Below are positions 34,019 to 43,662 of a stretch of DNA of 64,000 bases, one piece after another. Position 1 is the first letter of the stretch. Each line of letters opens with the position of its first letter. The DNA lies in the NCBI RefSeq assembly GCF_017498505.1, contig NZ_CP071798.1, forward strand, positions 930,001-994,000, read 5' to 3'. Source of the DNA: Sporosarcina sp. Te-1 (lineage in GTDB: Bacteria > Bacillota > Bacilli > Bacillales_A > Planococcaceae). Made by a program: the position numbers and the translations under genes. The notes below the pieces were generated by a model that saw nothing but the letters and a program-made list of their open reading frames with translations, did no database searches and was not told the origin of the DNA.

Positions 34019-35299
34019 TCACACCTCCTCGTCATTTGACAATTCAAGAAATGCGGCCCATTCATCATGTTGTTCAATTGCAACTAGTTGCTTTACTATT
34101 TCGATGGCTTTGCTCCGATTCCCTTCTTCTAAAAGGAAATGGGCGTACCGATCGAGAAAAATCGGATCTTCCTTCATTCCAGCATATGCCTCACTATAAG
34201 ATACGTATGCATCTGCGAATTGTTCCTCACGCTCCAAAGCATACGCTTTAAATGCGGATAATATCGGCAAATCCATCTGCACCTCATCTGCACCTGCCAA
34301 AAGTGATAGCAGCTCTTCATTATTTTCTTGTTCATTGTATAAAGAAGCCAACGCAATCAACGCATCGATATATTCCGGATCTAAAGCCAGCGCTTCACTA
34401 AGATGGACTTCCGCTTCGGACGTCAACCCAAGTTTCAGTGCCGATTTCCCGGCAGCCAATCGCAGTTCCTTATCATATTCGTCTCTAGCAATCCCGCGAA
34501 CGAATAACTCATATGCCTGTTGATCGTCACCCAACCGGGCAAATGACTGACCTGCTAACATATAGGCAGAGAAATAGTCGGGATCTAAATCAAGTAATTG
34601 TTCTACTAATTGGGTGGAACGATTCGGCTGATCCGCTTGGAAATAAGCGAAGGCGGCCCCAAATAAAGCATCTGGCGTCATGGATTCTTTCAGCAGCAGT
34701 TCATAAAAGGGTATGGCTTCTTCGTAAGCAGCGCCCGCACTATATGTTTCGGCTAGCCTGGACACGATTGGAATTCCCCCAATCTCACCAATCCCCTCGT
34801 CATACAAACCGGAATAGAGGGTCGCAGCCTCTACATATCTCCCGGCATCCAACAACAATTCAGCGTATGCAAAACGGAGGACTGGTTCATCGGGCATGAG
34901 AGATAATGCTTCTTTTATTTTTATCAATGCGGTTTCTGACATTCCGGACATCTGATAAAAATCAGCTAGGGATAATAACGCTTGGACATACTCCTCCTCT
35001 TCAGGCAGGATGGATGTTAGAAGCAGTAAGGCTTCATCCTCTTCACCTAATTCCAAAAGAGTGCCTGCCCGGTCAATTTTTAATTGCCCTTCGTCAGGCA
35101 TGATTTGAAGTAATTCCCCGTATAATGAATCAGCGAGTTCCATATACCCGTAGTCCACCATCAACCCGGCCAAATCATAGAGATTTTCCGGTTCTTCGGT
35201 TCCTTTCTGGAACTTACTGATTAACTGTTCAATCTGAAGACGCAGATCTTCCAGATCTCCATCCCTGACTGCCTGTTCGAATTTCTCTAACTGACCCAT
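34019..35299 (-). CDS. ypiA: YpiA, tetratricopeptide-repeat protein
   Basis: A 426-residue cytosolic protein made almost wholly of TPR helices (about ten repeats; e.g. YELFVRGIARDEYDKELRLAAGKSALKLGLTSEAEVHL). It lies between aroA and ypiB as in B. subtilis. A protein-protein scaffold is inferred; the partner is unknown. ATG at 35299 with AGGTGA upstream is preferred over the frame start at 35344. Confidence 0.88.
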   Translation of the reverse strand: MGQLEKFEQAVRDGDLEDLRLQIEQLISKFQKGTEEPENLYDLAGLMVDYGYMELADSLYGELLQIMPDEGQLKIDRAGTLLELGEEDEALLLLTSILPEEEEYVQALLSLADFYQMSGMSETALIKIKEALSLMPDEPVLRFAYAELLLDAGRYVEAATLYSGLYDEGIGEIGGIPIVSRLAETYSAGAAYEEAIPFYELLLKESMTPDALFGAAFAYFQADQPNRSTQLVEQLLDLDPDYFSAYMLAGQSFARLGDDQQAYELFVRGIARDEYDKELRLAAGKSALKLGLTSEAEVHLSEALALDPEYIDALIALASLYNEQENNEELLSLLAGADEVQMDLPILSAFKAYALEREEQFADAYVSYSEAYAGMKEDPIFLDRYAHFLLEEGNRSKAIEIVKQLVAIEQHDEWAAFLELSNDEEV

Positions 35300-35347
35300 A
35301 TTTTCACCTGTTCTTTCACTTTGTATACATGCGACAAAACGCACTTT

Positions 35348-36643
35348 TTAGGAACGGCCTGTCAAGCGATATAAATCATCAAAAAAGTTTGGATACGAAA
35401 CAGCGATACAAGAAGGATCTTCAATCTGGATCGGTCCCTCCGCAACAAGTGCGGCGATGGCCGACATCATGCCAATACGGTGGTCACCATAAGACTGGAG
35501 CGTTGCACCTGAAAGTTTTGTTGGCCCCGTAATAATCATGCCATCCTCCGTCTCTTCGACTGAGGCACCCAGTTTTTTCAGCTCGGATGTAACAGCTGCA
35601 ATCCGATCCGTTTCTTTCACGCGTAATTCCTCCGCGTCTTTAATGACTGTCTTACCGGCAGCTTGTGTCGCCATAAGAGCAATGATCGGTAATTCATCTA
35701 TTAATCGAGGGATCATGTCCCCTCCAATTTCTATACCATGGAGACTAGCGCTTTTCACATTGACTGTACCGTACGGTTCACCATTTTCCCCTTTTTGGTC
35801 GACAATTTCAACTGTAGCGCCCATCTGGTTCATTACGTCTATCATTCCTGTACGCGAGGGATTTAAACCGACGTTCACGAATGATACTTCACTTTCCGGC
35901 AGCATCGCTGCAGCAGCCATAAAAAACGCAGCAGATGAAATGTCTCCCGGCACAATGACATCACAGCTTGTTAATACTTGCTTGCCAGTTATACGAATTT
36001 CACGATCGTTCGTCTCAATCTGTGCTCCAAATTGACGGAGCATCCGTTCTGTATGATCACGGGACCCTGACTTTTCCACAATGCGAGTTTCTCCTTCAGC
36101 CTGAAGCGCTCCAAATAGAATGCCGGATTTCACTTGGGCGCTTGCAATCGGCATTTCATAGTCAATGCACTTCAATTGGCGACCGACAATTGTCAAAGGC
36201 AAGCGATCTGCATCCCCTTCTCCCGTGATGCAGGCTCCCATCTTCTCCAATGGTCCGATCACCCGTCTCATCGGCCGTTTTGATAAATAGGAATCCCCTG
36301 TCATAACCGACTTCACGTTGGAACCTGCCAATATACCTAACATGAGGCGGGCTGTAGTTCCGGAGTTTCCTGCATAAAGCGGGCCATCCGGTGATTTCCA
36401 GCCTTCAATGCCTGGACTGTTGATAGTGACCTGATCACCTTCTCTATCAATGGTTACACCTAACTTCCAGAAAATATCAATCGTGCAAAGACAATCCTCC
36501 CCAGGGAGAAAGCCGGAAATATTCGTTTGGCCAGATGCAATCGATCCTAACATGACAGCCCGATGGGAAATTGATTTATCCCCCGGCACCTTCAACTTTC
36601 CGTGTAAAACCGGGTTACTGAACTCAACTGTTTTCGTCTCCAT
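35348..36643 (-). CDS. aroA: 5-enolpyruvylshikimate-3-phosphate synthase
   Basis: A 431-residue shikimate-pathway enzyme (named aroE in B. subtilis). VPGDKSISHRAVMLG binds shikimate-3-phosphate/PEP, NSGTTARLM and PGDISSAAFFMAAA are signatures, and RLIDELPIIALMA holds the catalytic Asp. The glyphosate loop reads AGNSGTTARL, close to the tolerant-leaning class II type (inference). ATG at 36643 with GGGGG 7 bases upstream; upstream TTG at 36664 rejected. Follows tyrA. Confidence 0.95.
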   Translation of the reverse strand: METKTVEFSNPVLHGKLKVPGDKSISHRAVMLGSIASGQTNISGFLPGEDCLCTIDIFWKLGVTIDREGDQVTINSPGIEGWKSPDGPLYAGNSGTTARLMLGILAGSNVKSVMTGDSYLSKRPMRRVIGPLEKMGACITGEGDADRLPLTIVGRQLKCIDYEMPIASAQVKSGILFGALQAEGETRIVEKSGSRDHTERMLRQFGAQIETNDREIRITGKQVLTSCDVIVPGDISSAAFFMAAAAMLPESEVSFVNVGLNPSRTGMIDVMNQMGATVEIVDQKGENGEPYGTVNVKSASLHGIEIGGDMIPRLIDELPIIALMATQAAGKTVIKDAEELRVKETDRIAAVTSELKKLGASVEETEDGMIITGPTKLSGATLQSYGDHRIGMMSAIAALVAEGPIQIEDPSCIAVSYPNFFDDLYRLTGRS

Positions 36644-36660
36644 AATGAAGCCCCCAATTC

Positions 36661-37773
36661 TCAAATGATATGCATGCTATAATCTGTTGCTCTCGACAGG
36701 ACTTGACGTGCTTTCTTGCGATCCTCAGCGGTTTGGAAACTGACAACTAAAATACCGTACACATCTGTCCGGGTCTCCACAATCCTAATATTCGTCAAAC
36801 TTATCCGTTCATCCGCAAGTATTTTGGTGATTTCAGAGATCACGCCTGGATGGTCAGGAACATCGATATGAAGATCGAATGGCATATATAAGGCCCCTTG
36901 AACCGCTCCTTCTGTTGTGGAAGGTAATTGATCTCTATACTGTTTTGCTTCTGCAAAAAAATCAAAAATCCGTTCCGGTTCGTTTGAATGGAGCATGGAA
37001 CGTACCTTTTCCATTTCCCTCATCCAGCCATCGAGTTGGTTGAGAAGCTCTTCCTTGTTCTGTATTGTAATGTCCCTCCACATAATGGGATCGGCAGAAG
37101 CGATTCTCGTCAAATCCCGGAAGCCGCCTGCTGCCAAGTTTTTTACAAAAGGTTGGCCAGCCTCTTGTCTTGCTAGCAAACTGACCATCGAAGAGGCGAC
37201 AATATGCGGAAAATGGCTGACGATTGCTGTCATCCGATCATGTTGCCCCGCTTCCAGGACTACTACCTTACCTTTTGTCGGCGTTAGGAGCGTCTTCAAC
37301 GATTCTACTTTTGCAGGTGCAGTCGTGTCTTGGGGAGTTAATATATAATAAGCATTCTCAAATAAATGAGCTTTGGCTGCACTCACGCCGCTTTTATGGG
37401 ATCCAGCCATCGGGTGCCCTCCGATGACATCAATACGTCTTTCCGCCAGATCCTTCGCTGCTTCCATGATCGGAAATTTTGTACTTCCTGTATCCGTCAG
37501 AATGACATCTTGCTTAAATTTCCAATTACTCGCTTCTTTCATTAAGGACACAGTTGTATTCACAGGAGTTGCGAAAAAGACAAAATCCGCTTTTTCACAA
37601 GCGGACTCAGCAGATGGTGCAATCATATCGATAATTCCCCTGCGATAAGCTTCATCCGCCGTTTTATACGAACGGTCAAAGCCGGTGATTGAAATGTCCG
37701 GATTCCTCTTTAAGGCAAGTCCTAACGACCCGCCGATCAAGCCTAATCCGATGATTGCTACATTACTCTTCAT
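36661..37773 (-). CDS. tyrA: Prephenate dehydrogenase with C-terminal ACT domain
   Basis: A 370-residue NAD-dependent enzyme converting prephenate to 4-hydroxyphenylpyruvate. The Rossmann motif IIGLGLIGGSLGLAL is at residues 6-20, GGHPMAGSHKSG is the active site with catalytic His, and residues about 295-370 (LHIDVPDHPGVISEITKILA) form an ACT domain for tyrosine feedback. ATG at 37773 preceded by AAGGTGG; it overlaps hisC by 11 bp. Confidence 0.95.
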   Translation of the reverse strand: MKSNVAIIGLGLIGGSLGLALKRNPDISITGFDRSYKTADEAYRRGIIDMIAPSAESACEKADFVFFATPVNTTVSLMKEASNWKFKQDVILTDTGSTKFPIMEAAKDLAERRIDVIGGHPMAGSHKSGVSAAKAHLFENAYYILTPQDTTAPAKVESLKTLLTPTKGKVVVLEAGQHDRMTAIVSHFPHIVASSMVSLLARQEAGQPFVKNLAAGGFRDLTRIASADPIMWRDITIQNKEELLNQLDGWMREMEKVRSMLHSNEPERIFDFFAEAKQYRDQLPSTTEGAVQGALYMPFDLHIDVPDHPGVISEITKILADERISLTNIRIVETRTDVYGILVVSFQTAEDRKKARQVLSRATDYSMHII

Positions 37774-38866
37774 GGGAACCACCTTGTTGCAAAAACTTGT
37801 CAAACGCCGTGAAAAAGCCGTCATTTTGTTGTTCCGTGCCAACTGTCACCCTAATATAACCTGGTGTGCCCAATGCATTTCCACTGCGCACAATATAACC
37901 TTGCTGCAAAAGGAACTCGGACGCTTCGTCAGCATCTGACGGAACTTGAATCAACACAAAATTCGTTTGCGAATCAAACATGTGAAGTCCGTGATGTGCA
38001 GCAAACTGCTTGAACCGCATTCTTTGCTGGTCATTCAACGAGCGGCATTTTTCAATAAATTCCTTGTCTTGGACGGCCACTTCTGCTACTGCAACAGCCA
38101 ACGAGTTATTATTAAACGGGTTCCGCACTTTATTTAACGGCGTTACGACAGCAGGATGAGCAATTCCATAGCCTAGTCGCATGGAAGCCAATCCATATGC
38201 TTTTGAGAAGGTACGTAAAACGATAATATTGTTCAATTGTTCAAGCAAAGAGATCGAATCTACATGTTGATCATCTGTAATATATTCGAAGTACGCCTCA
38301 TCTAAAACGACGAGTACATCTTCCGGTACGTGATGCAAGAAATCAACGATCTCGCCGACCGGCATTAACGTTCCTGTCGGGTTGTTTGGATTACAAATCC
38401 AAATGACGGTTGTATCCTTGGTAATGGCTTTTAGAAACGCATCTAAATCATGCAAGCCGTCTTTTAATGGAATTTCCGTAATCGCCGCCCCTTCGATTTT
38501 CGCGTTATGGGCATACTGGGGAAATGTAGGTGTCGCCATGATCGTATGTTTGCCTTCATCAAGTAAAGCGCGGCAAATGATTGTAATAATTTCATCTGAA
38601 CCGTTTCCGAAAAGAATGGATTCTTCGGAAACACCATGTTTTTCCGCTAGTTTTTTTCGCAGGCGGCTGGAATGACCGTCAGGGTAGATCTCATATTGAA
38701 GCGGATTTTGATCCAAATAATCCAGTACTTCCTGCGAGGTGCCGTATGGATTCTCGTTGGATGCCAGTTTCACTATATGGGTCAGTCCGTACGTACGCTT
38801 CACGTCTTCAATTGATCTCCCCGGTTTATACGGTTTCATCTCTTCCAATGCTGTCTTCCACTTCAT
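37763..38866 (-). CDS. hisC: Histidinol-phosphate/aromatic aminotransferase
   Basis: A 367-residue PLP enzyme. NPNNPTGTLMP and the lysine-containing FSKAYGLASMRLGYG (Schiff base) are intact, plus RVTVGTEQQN at the end. In Bacillus this HisC also transaminates prephenate-derived keto acids, which explains its place between aroH and tyrA. In B. subtilis the trp operon lies directly upstream; here aroH is only 14 bp away. Confidence 0.94.
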   Translation of the reverse strand: MKWKTALEEMKPYKPGRSIEDVKRTYGLTHIVKLASNENPYGTSQEVLDYLDQNPLQYEIYPDGHSSRLRKKLAEKHGVSEESILFGNGSDEIITIICRALLDEGKHTIMATPTFPQYAHNAKIEGAAITEIPLKDGLHDLDAFLKAITKDTTVIWICNPNNPTGTLMPVGEIVDFLHHVPEDVLVVLDEAYFEYITDDQHVDSISLLEQLNNIIVLRTFSKAYGLASMRLGYGIAHPAVVTPLNKVRNPFNNNSLAVAVAEVAVQDKEFIEKCRSLNDQQRMRFKQFAAHHGLHMFDSQTNFVLIQVPSDADEASEFLLQQGYIVRSGNALGTPGYIRVTVGTEQQNDGFFTAFDKFLQQGGSHEE

Positions 38867-38880
38867 ATGTATCCCTCCAC

Positions 38881-39249
38881 TTATTTCGTCTGTAAATCCG
38901 GGCGAAGCTTGATTGCGTCATTATGATAGATATGTAAAATATCCTTTTGCGCTGTCTCCGAATTGACATGCATCAATATTCTGATACATTGCGGCATCGA
39001 GCCAGGCACGTCCATTTCATGGGTACACATGACAGGTACGTATTTCCAGCCGTCGATGGATCGTATGGCCCTTGCCGGAAATACAGACTTGATATCCGGT
39101 GTTGTCGAAACAATAACAGAGACAATCTCGTCAGGTGTAAATTGATTGGCATTCGCCATTTCAAGAGCAAGTGCTTCGGTCGCTTCCAAAATTGCATCGA
39201 CATCATCGCAATGAACCGTTGTCGCTCCTCTGATTCCTCTAACTGTCAT
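38881..39249 (-). CDS. aroH: Chorismate mutase, monofunctional AroH type
   Basis: A 122-residue trimeric enzyme converting chorismate to prephenate. RGIRGATTVHCDD with Arg near 7, E in LALEMANANQFTPDEIVSVI, and RAIRSIDGWKYVPVMCTHEMDVPGSMPQCIRIL (the active-site Arg/Cys segment) match AroH. It overlaps aroB by 11 bp. Upstream member of the aro-hisC-tyrA-aroA run. Confidence 0.95.
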   Translation of the reverse strand: MTVRGIRGATTVHCDDVDAILEATEALALEMANANQFTPDEIVSVIVSTTPDIKSVFPARAIRSIDGWKYVPVMCTHEMDVPGSMPQCIRILMHVNSETAQKDILHIYHNDAIKLRPDLQTK

Positions 39250-40348
39250 TCCTGCACGCCCCCGTTCTTTTCTTCAATTCTTCAAATACCGTCTCACACT
39301 CTTCCTCCGTCACTGCTGCGACATACGGATAGCCGATTTCATGCAATAGAACAAAGTTCAATTGGCCATACATGGATTTTTTATCTTTCTTCATGTAGTC
39401 CATGAAAGCCCGGAATGGATACTGATGGATCGGATTAAACGTATAGCCGTTGCGCTGAGCGAACTCGATTAGGCGATCGGCCATTCCAATAGGCTTCAAT
39501 CCATGACGTTCACTTAAGATAAGACTGTACGCCATTCCGATCATGACACATTCACCGTGGCTCAACCCACCGAAGCCACAAACAGCCTCCACGCCGTGGC
39601 CGAATGTATGCCCAAAGTTCAAAAACTTTCTCGTTGACTGTTCAAACTGGTCTTCCTCCACAATGTTCGCCTTCACTTGAATCCCTTTCATTAATTCGAT
39701 CGATAGCCATTCTGCTGAAGGCGAGATAAACTGCTGATTGTCCAGCAACTCTTCCGACCAAGCCGCATCGGAAATAAGTGCGTGTTTCAACAATTCTGCC
39801 ATGCCGGATCGAATTTCCCTTACCGGCAATGTTTGAAGGATGGGAGTTTGGAACAAGACAGCTTCCGGTTGATGAAAAGACCCCACCATATTCTTTCCTT
39901 CCGGCATATTAATCGCCGTCTTTCCTCCGACAGCACTGTCATGAGCCAAGATAGTTGTCGGACATTGAATATAGGCAATACCCCTCATAAAAGTGGCTGC
40001 CACAAAACCCGTCAAGTCACCGCAGGCACCCCCCCCAAACGCAATGAGCAAGGAATTCCTTGTGAAGTGATTTTGCAGCAAGAAGGAATGGCAATCAAAG
40101 AAGACTGCCGGCGTTTTACAAGCTTCCCCTGCGGGTACAATCTTCACGAAGGGCTTTACTCCTACTGTTTGAATGGCCGTTTTCAGTTTGTCCAAGTGGA
40201 GGCCCGCCGCTTTCTCATCTGCAATGATGCCGATTTGATCGGCTTTTTGCAATCGATCGCCGTACGCTGTAGCCAGCAGGTCATATGCTTGATCGCCAAT
40301 ATGAACGTCATACTCATGATCAGGAATTTTAACTGTTAATTTCGCCAT
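39239..40348 (-). CDS. aroB: 3-dehydroquinate synthase
   Basis: A 369-residue NAD/Zn enzyme closing the shikimate ring from DAHP. FGGGACGDLTGFVAATFMRGI binds NAD, TTILAHDSAVGGKTAIN the phosphate, and FLNFGHTFGHGVEA provides zinc ligands. One base separates it from aroC and it overlaps aroH by 11 bp. Confidence 0.95.
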   Translation of the reverse strand: MAKLTVKIPDHEYDVHIGDQAYDLLATAYGDRLQKADQIGIIADEKAAGLHLDKLKTAIQTVGVKPFVKIVPAGEACKTPAVFFDCHSFLLQNHFTRNSLLIAFGGGACGDLTGFVAATFMRGIAYIQCPTTILAHDSAVGGKTAINMPEGKNMVGSFHQPEAVLFQTPILQTLPVREIRSGMAELLKHALISDAAWSEELLDNQQFISPSAEWLSIELMKGIQVKANIVEEDQFEQSTRKFLNFGHTFGHGVEAVCGFGGLSHGECVMIGMAYSLILSERHGLKPIGMADRLIEFAQRNGYTFNPIHQYPFRAFMDYMKKDKKSMYGQLNFVLLHEIGYPYVAAVTEEECETVFEELKKRTGACRNDS

Positions 40349-40349
40349 C

Positions 40350-41537
40350 TTAAAACCCCTTTACATATTCTCTATACTCATTCAGCTCTTTTTTCAGCCC
40401 TTCCATTGTGAATGAACGGAACTCCTCCATAATCGCTTTAGCCAATTCGGTTGCGATCACATGCTCCGCAACGACGGATGCAGCAGGCACCGCACACGGA
40501 TCAGAACGCTCGATTGTTGCCACAAATGGTTCCTTCGTTTCAATATCCACACTTTCAAGTGGTTTATATAGAGTAGGAATCGGCTTCATCACACCTCTAA
40601 TGACGATTGGCATGCCCGTAGACATTCCGCCTTCCAAGCCGCCAAGACGGTTTGATTTGCGATAGTAACCCGCTTCCTCATTCCAGGCAATTTCATCATG
40701 AACTTCACTTCCCGGTATTTTTGCCATTTCAAAGCCCAGTCCGACCTCTACCCCTTTGAACGCATTAATGCTCATCATGGCACCGGCAAGTTTACCATCC
40801 AGCTTGCGGTCAAACTGTACATAGCTTCCGATTCCTGGAGGACACCCTTCAATGATCACCTCCACGATACCGCCAAGTGTATCGCCCCGTTCTTTGATCG
40901 AATCGATTGCTTCTACCATTTTTTCTGACGCAACCGGATCAGCACAGTAGACAGGATCATTTTCGACGATCTCTCTAAGTTTATCTACTGAAAGACCGGC
41001 ATAGGCAGCGGGATCCGTAGCAACTCCCCCAATTTCAGTCACATGCGAAACTGTATGGATGCCTAGTTCTTTCAAAAATTGTTTGGCTACCGCCCCGATT
41101 GCAACACGCATTGTTGTTTCACGGGCAGAGGACCGTTCCAAGACATTGCGCAAGTCGCGATGACCGTATTTCATGCCGCCAACCAAATCAGCATGACCTG
41201 GACGAGGACGAGTGATACGGCGCTTGATGTCCCGAGGATCCACATCATCTGGCAATGGCTCAATTCCCATTATGCCGGTCCAATGCTTCCAATCATCATT
41301 TACCACTGTCATCGTGACAGGTGAACCAAGCGTCTTCCCATGACGGACGCCCGATGAAATGACGACTTTGTCTTTTTCTATTTGCATTCTGCGGCCCCGG
41401 CCATGGCCACCTTGCCGCCTCTTCAATTCTTTATTGATCATCTCTTCATGCAGCTCCATTTGTGCAGGAAGCCCTTCAATAATAGCGGTAAGTTGTGGAC
41501 CGTGTGATTCACCAGCAGTAAAAAATCTCATTTCCAT
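40350..41537 (-). CDS. aroC: Chorismate synthase
   Basis: A 395-residue FMN-dependent enzyme making chorismate from EPSP (aroF in B. subtilis). The N-terminus [70 protein letters not shown] and [13 protein letters not shown] are family signatures. First of the aro run, following cheR. Confidence 0.96.
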   Translation of the reverse strand: MEMRFFTAGESHGPQLTAIIEGLPAQMELHEEMINKELKRRQGGHGRGRRMQIEKDKVVISSGVRHGKTLGSPVTMTVVNDDWKHWTGIMGIEPLPDDVDPRDIKRRITRPRPGHADLVGGMKYGHRDLRNVLERSSARETTMRVAIGAVAKQFLKELGIHTVSHVTEIGGVATDPAAYAGLSVDKLREIVENDPVYCADPVASEKMVEAIDSIKERGDTLGGIVEVIIEGCPPGIGSYVQFDRKLDGKLAGAMMSINAFKGVEVGLGFEMAKIPGSEVHDEIAWNEEAGYYRKSNRLGGLEGGMSTGMPIVIRGVMKPIPTLYKPLESVDIETKEPFVATIERSDPCAVPAASVVAEHVIATELAKAIMEEFRSFTMEGLKKELNEYREYVKGF

Positions 41538-41628
41538 TTTCCTCCTCAGCTATTCTAATCTCTGGATAACAGATTATCCGTTTATAGCACTTTACCAAAC
41601 GAAAGGTTTTTTGACTATAGGCTATTAT

Positions 41629-41656
41629 AAAAAAATATCCGGAGAGATCCGGATAG
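41629..41656 (-). terminator. terminator of cheR
   Basis: Minus strand TATCCGGA and TCCGGATA form a perfect stem over TCTC, followed by T7, so transcription from cheR would mostly end before aroC. Confidence 0.8.
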
Positions 41657-41691
41657 GATGTACTTTTTGATGAAGCGAACCATTGCGTCAA

Positions 41692-42462
41692 TTATATTTT
41701 CTTGTAGAAAAACGTATCTTCCGATTCGAATTGAAATTTCGACGGGTTGAATATTTGTTCCGTACTTCCTACAAAGAGGATGCCGCCTGGCCGTAGTGCC
41801 TTTGAGAAGCTCATATAAATCTGATCCTTTGCTTCTTCCGTAAAATAAATCATGACGTTCCGGCAGACGATTAAGTCAAAATCCGAACCGTACGAATCAT
41901 TCAAGAGATTATGTTGTTTAAATGTAACCGTCCGTTTGATTTCGTCAGTTACTTGATAATATTGGCCTTCATTGACGAAATAGTTTTGCAGTACATGTTT
42001 CGGAACTTCTTTGAGCGACCGATCTGAATAAAGTCCAACTTTCGCTCGTTCCAACACACCTTTATCCAAGTCAGTGGCAAGTATGGAAATATCGGAGCGT
42101 GGTACATGGCCGGACATGACCATCGCCAAAGAATACGGTTCTTCACCAGTGGAACAGGCCGCGCTCCAAATCTTTAATTTCTTTTTATCTTTTAAAAGCA
42201 TCGGTATTATCTTCTTGTCCAGCACGTCCCATCTTTGTGCGTTTCTATAGAATTCTGACACATTGATGGTCATGCGATCTAGAAATTCATCTAGCAGTAC
42301 ATTATCATTATGTATGGCTTGGTAATAATCGGAGAAATTCCGAAATCCCTTTTTCTCGTATAGCGAGGTGAGCCTTCGTTTCATTTGTGCCTCTTTATAT
42401 AGGGACAAATCTATTCCTGTCTTGCGTTTAATGTTCTTGATGAACTCATCATAATCCGCCAA
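41692..42462 (-). CDS. cheR: CheR, chemotaxis protein methyltransferase
   Basis: A 256-residue SAM-dependent enzyme methylating glutamates on chemoreceptors. [17 protein letters not shown] is the N-terminal domain; [29 protein letters not shown] (SAM motif) and [13 protein letters not shown] are intact. The TTG at 42462 is the likely start: GGAGGG lies 6 bases upstream and the length then equals B. subtilis CheR. The ATG at 42480 lacks a clear site and would be only about 5 bases from the predicted transcript start. An unusual repeat array lies upstream. Confidence 0.93.
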   Translation of the reverse strand: MADYDEFIKNIKRKTGIDLSLYKEAQMKRRLTSLYEKKGFRNFSDYYQAIHNDNVLLDEFLDRMTINVSEFYRNAQRWDVLDKKIIPMLLKDKKKLKIWSAACSTGEEPYSLAMVMSGHVPRSDISILATDLDKGVLERAKVGLYSDRSLKEVPKHVLQNYFVNEGQYYQVTDEIKRTVTFKQHNLLNDSYGSDFDLIVCRNVMIYFTEEAKDQIYMSFSKALRPGGILFVGSTEQIFNPSKFQFESEDTFFYKKI

Positions 42463-42491
42463 CTGAGACCCTCCGTTCATAAGTTGTACCT

Positions 42492-42497
42492 ATTATA
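42492..42497 (-). promoter_or_regulatory. -10 element of the cheR promoter
   Basis: Consensus TATAAT on the minus strand about 30 bases before the TTG start. No good -35 at 16-18 bp, so strength is uncertain or an activator is needed. Confidence 0.4.
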
Positions 42498-42667
42498 ACG
42501 AAAAAACCGCCAGAGATGTAGCAAATATTATTTATTTTATTGAAATGTTAACGCATGTGTCTAAACTTTTAACAGCCTGCTCCTGTGAAATGGGAGTGGT
42601 GACGAGGTGAGGTAACTTGATGATGGAAGCTGGGGAATACTTGTGGACTTTCGATAAAACGATGAAT

Positions 42668-43050
42668 CCCCAGGTCATTTCGACGGACGACAAAATATAT
42701 GCATGAAACCTAGGGAATTTGTGCGAACGCCAGATAAAGCGGGGAACGTGCCAAATTATCCGGTTGAATACCAAATAACTCGCACGAACGCCAAATGAAG
42801 CGGACAACGAGCCAAATTATAACGGTTTAATGCCATATTAAGCCAGACTTATGCCAAAATAAGCGGGCTACGCGCCAAATTAAATCGGGTTTGTGCCAAA
42901 TAATAATTCTGCGAAAAACTAGAGGGCATGGCGCAAGTCAGATTAACCGCGCAAATACCGTATTATCTGGGTGTGCGCTAGATGTTTAAAGCGAACGCCA
43001 GAATATCTCGAGGAACGCCAGATAAGTCCGATGAACGCCAGTTACCCCCC
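42668..43050. repeat. degenerate tandem array of about 16 units of 20-21 bp
   Basis: The element GCCA(A/G)AT recurs at 42729, 42750, 42770, 42790, 42811, 42832, 42853, 42874, 42895, (degenerate near 42916), 42937, 42958, 42977, 42997, 43017 and 43037, i.e. steps of 21 or 20 bp almost throughout. Approximate unit: GCCAAATTAAGCGGGTGAAC. Units differ at many positions but keep register, and weaker copies may extend left to about 42668. The array fills the space between the ndk terminator and the cheR promoter. No ORF across it is plausible because 20 bp units break the frame. It does not have the conserved-repeat/unique-spacer layout of CRISPR. Confidence 0.85.
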
Positions 43051-43082
43051 ACCAACACCATGACCTTTCAAAACCATTCCAC

Positions 43083-43120
43083 AAAAAAACAGCCCGAGCG
43101 TAATAAAACGCCAGGCTGTC
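43083..43120 (-). terminator. terminator of ndk
   Basis: Minus strand ACAGCCTGGCG and CGCTCGGGCTGT pair over an AT loop and are followed by T7. Confidence 0.85.
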
Positions 43121-43128
43121 TTCTTACA

Positions 43129-43575
43129 TTAGTTGATCCAGCTAGTCATCGATTTGTCATAGGAAACAAGCTCTTCTTCTTTGAAGAACAAGCCGATTTC
43201 ACGAACAGCTGATTCAGGTGAATCAGATCCATGAATGATGTTTTTGCCAACGGTTACTGCAAAATCACCGCGCACTGTTCCAGGTGCAGATTCTTTCGGG
43301 TTTGTAGCTCCCATCATAAGACGCGCTGTGGAGATGACGTTTTCGCCTTCCCACACCATTGCGAAAACTGGACCAGATGTGATGAAATCAACTAGTTCGC
43401 CAAAGAATGGACGCTCTTTGTGTTCACCATAATGCTGTTCAGCAAGTTCTTGTGAAATTTGCATAAGTTTTCCGCCAACCAATGTAAAGCCTTTCTTTTC
43501 AAAACGGCTTACGATTTCACCGATTAAATTACGTTGTACGCCATCCGGCTTAACCATTAAAAATGTTCTTTCCAT
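43129..43575 (-). CDS. ndk: Nucleoside diphosphate kinase
   Basis: A 148-residue enzyme equilibrating NTPs and NDPs via phospho-histidine. [43 protein letters not shown] and the active-site [12 protein letters not shown] (catalytic His) are intact. AAAGGAG precedes the ATG at 43575; the upstream open frame to 43647 is discarded. Next to hepT as in B. subtilis. Confidence 0.96.
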   Translation of the reverse strand: MERTFLMVKPDGVQRNLIGEIVSRFEKKGFTLVGGKLMQISQELAEQHYGEHKERPFFGELVDFITSGPVFAMVWEGENVISTARLMMGATNPKESAPGTVRGDFAVTVGKNIIHGSDSPESAVREIGLFFKEEELVSYDKSMTSWIN

Positions 43576-43662
43576 TGATAACACTCCTTTGTGTATGTAT
43601 CGGATTTTCTCCTTACTGATCGTACCACCACAACTACAATCTTTCAACTGCCAGCATAATTG

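Noticed and set aside
42532-42807. 91-codon minus-strand frame across the left part of the repeat array
   Set aside because: It is the translation of 21 bp repeats in one phase; 20 bp units break the frame, there is no Shine-Dalgarno and the residues are repeat-derived.
42720-43050. Possible CRISPR array
   Set aside because: Period is 20-21 bp with no alternation of conserved repeat and unique spacer, and no cas genes nearby.
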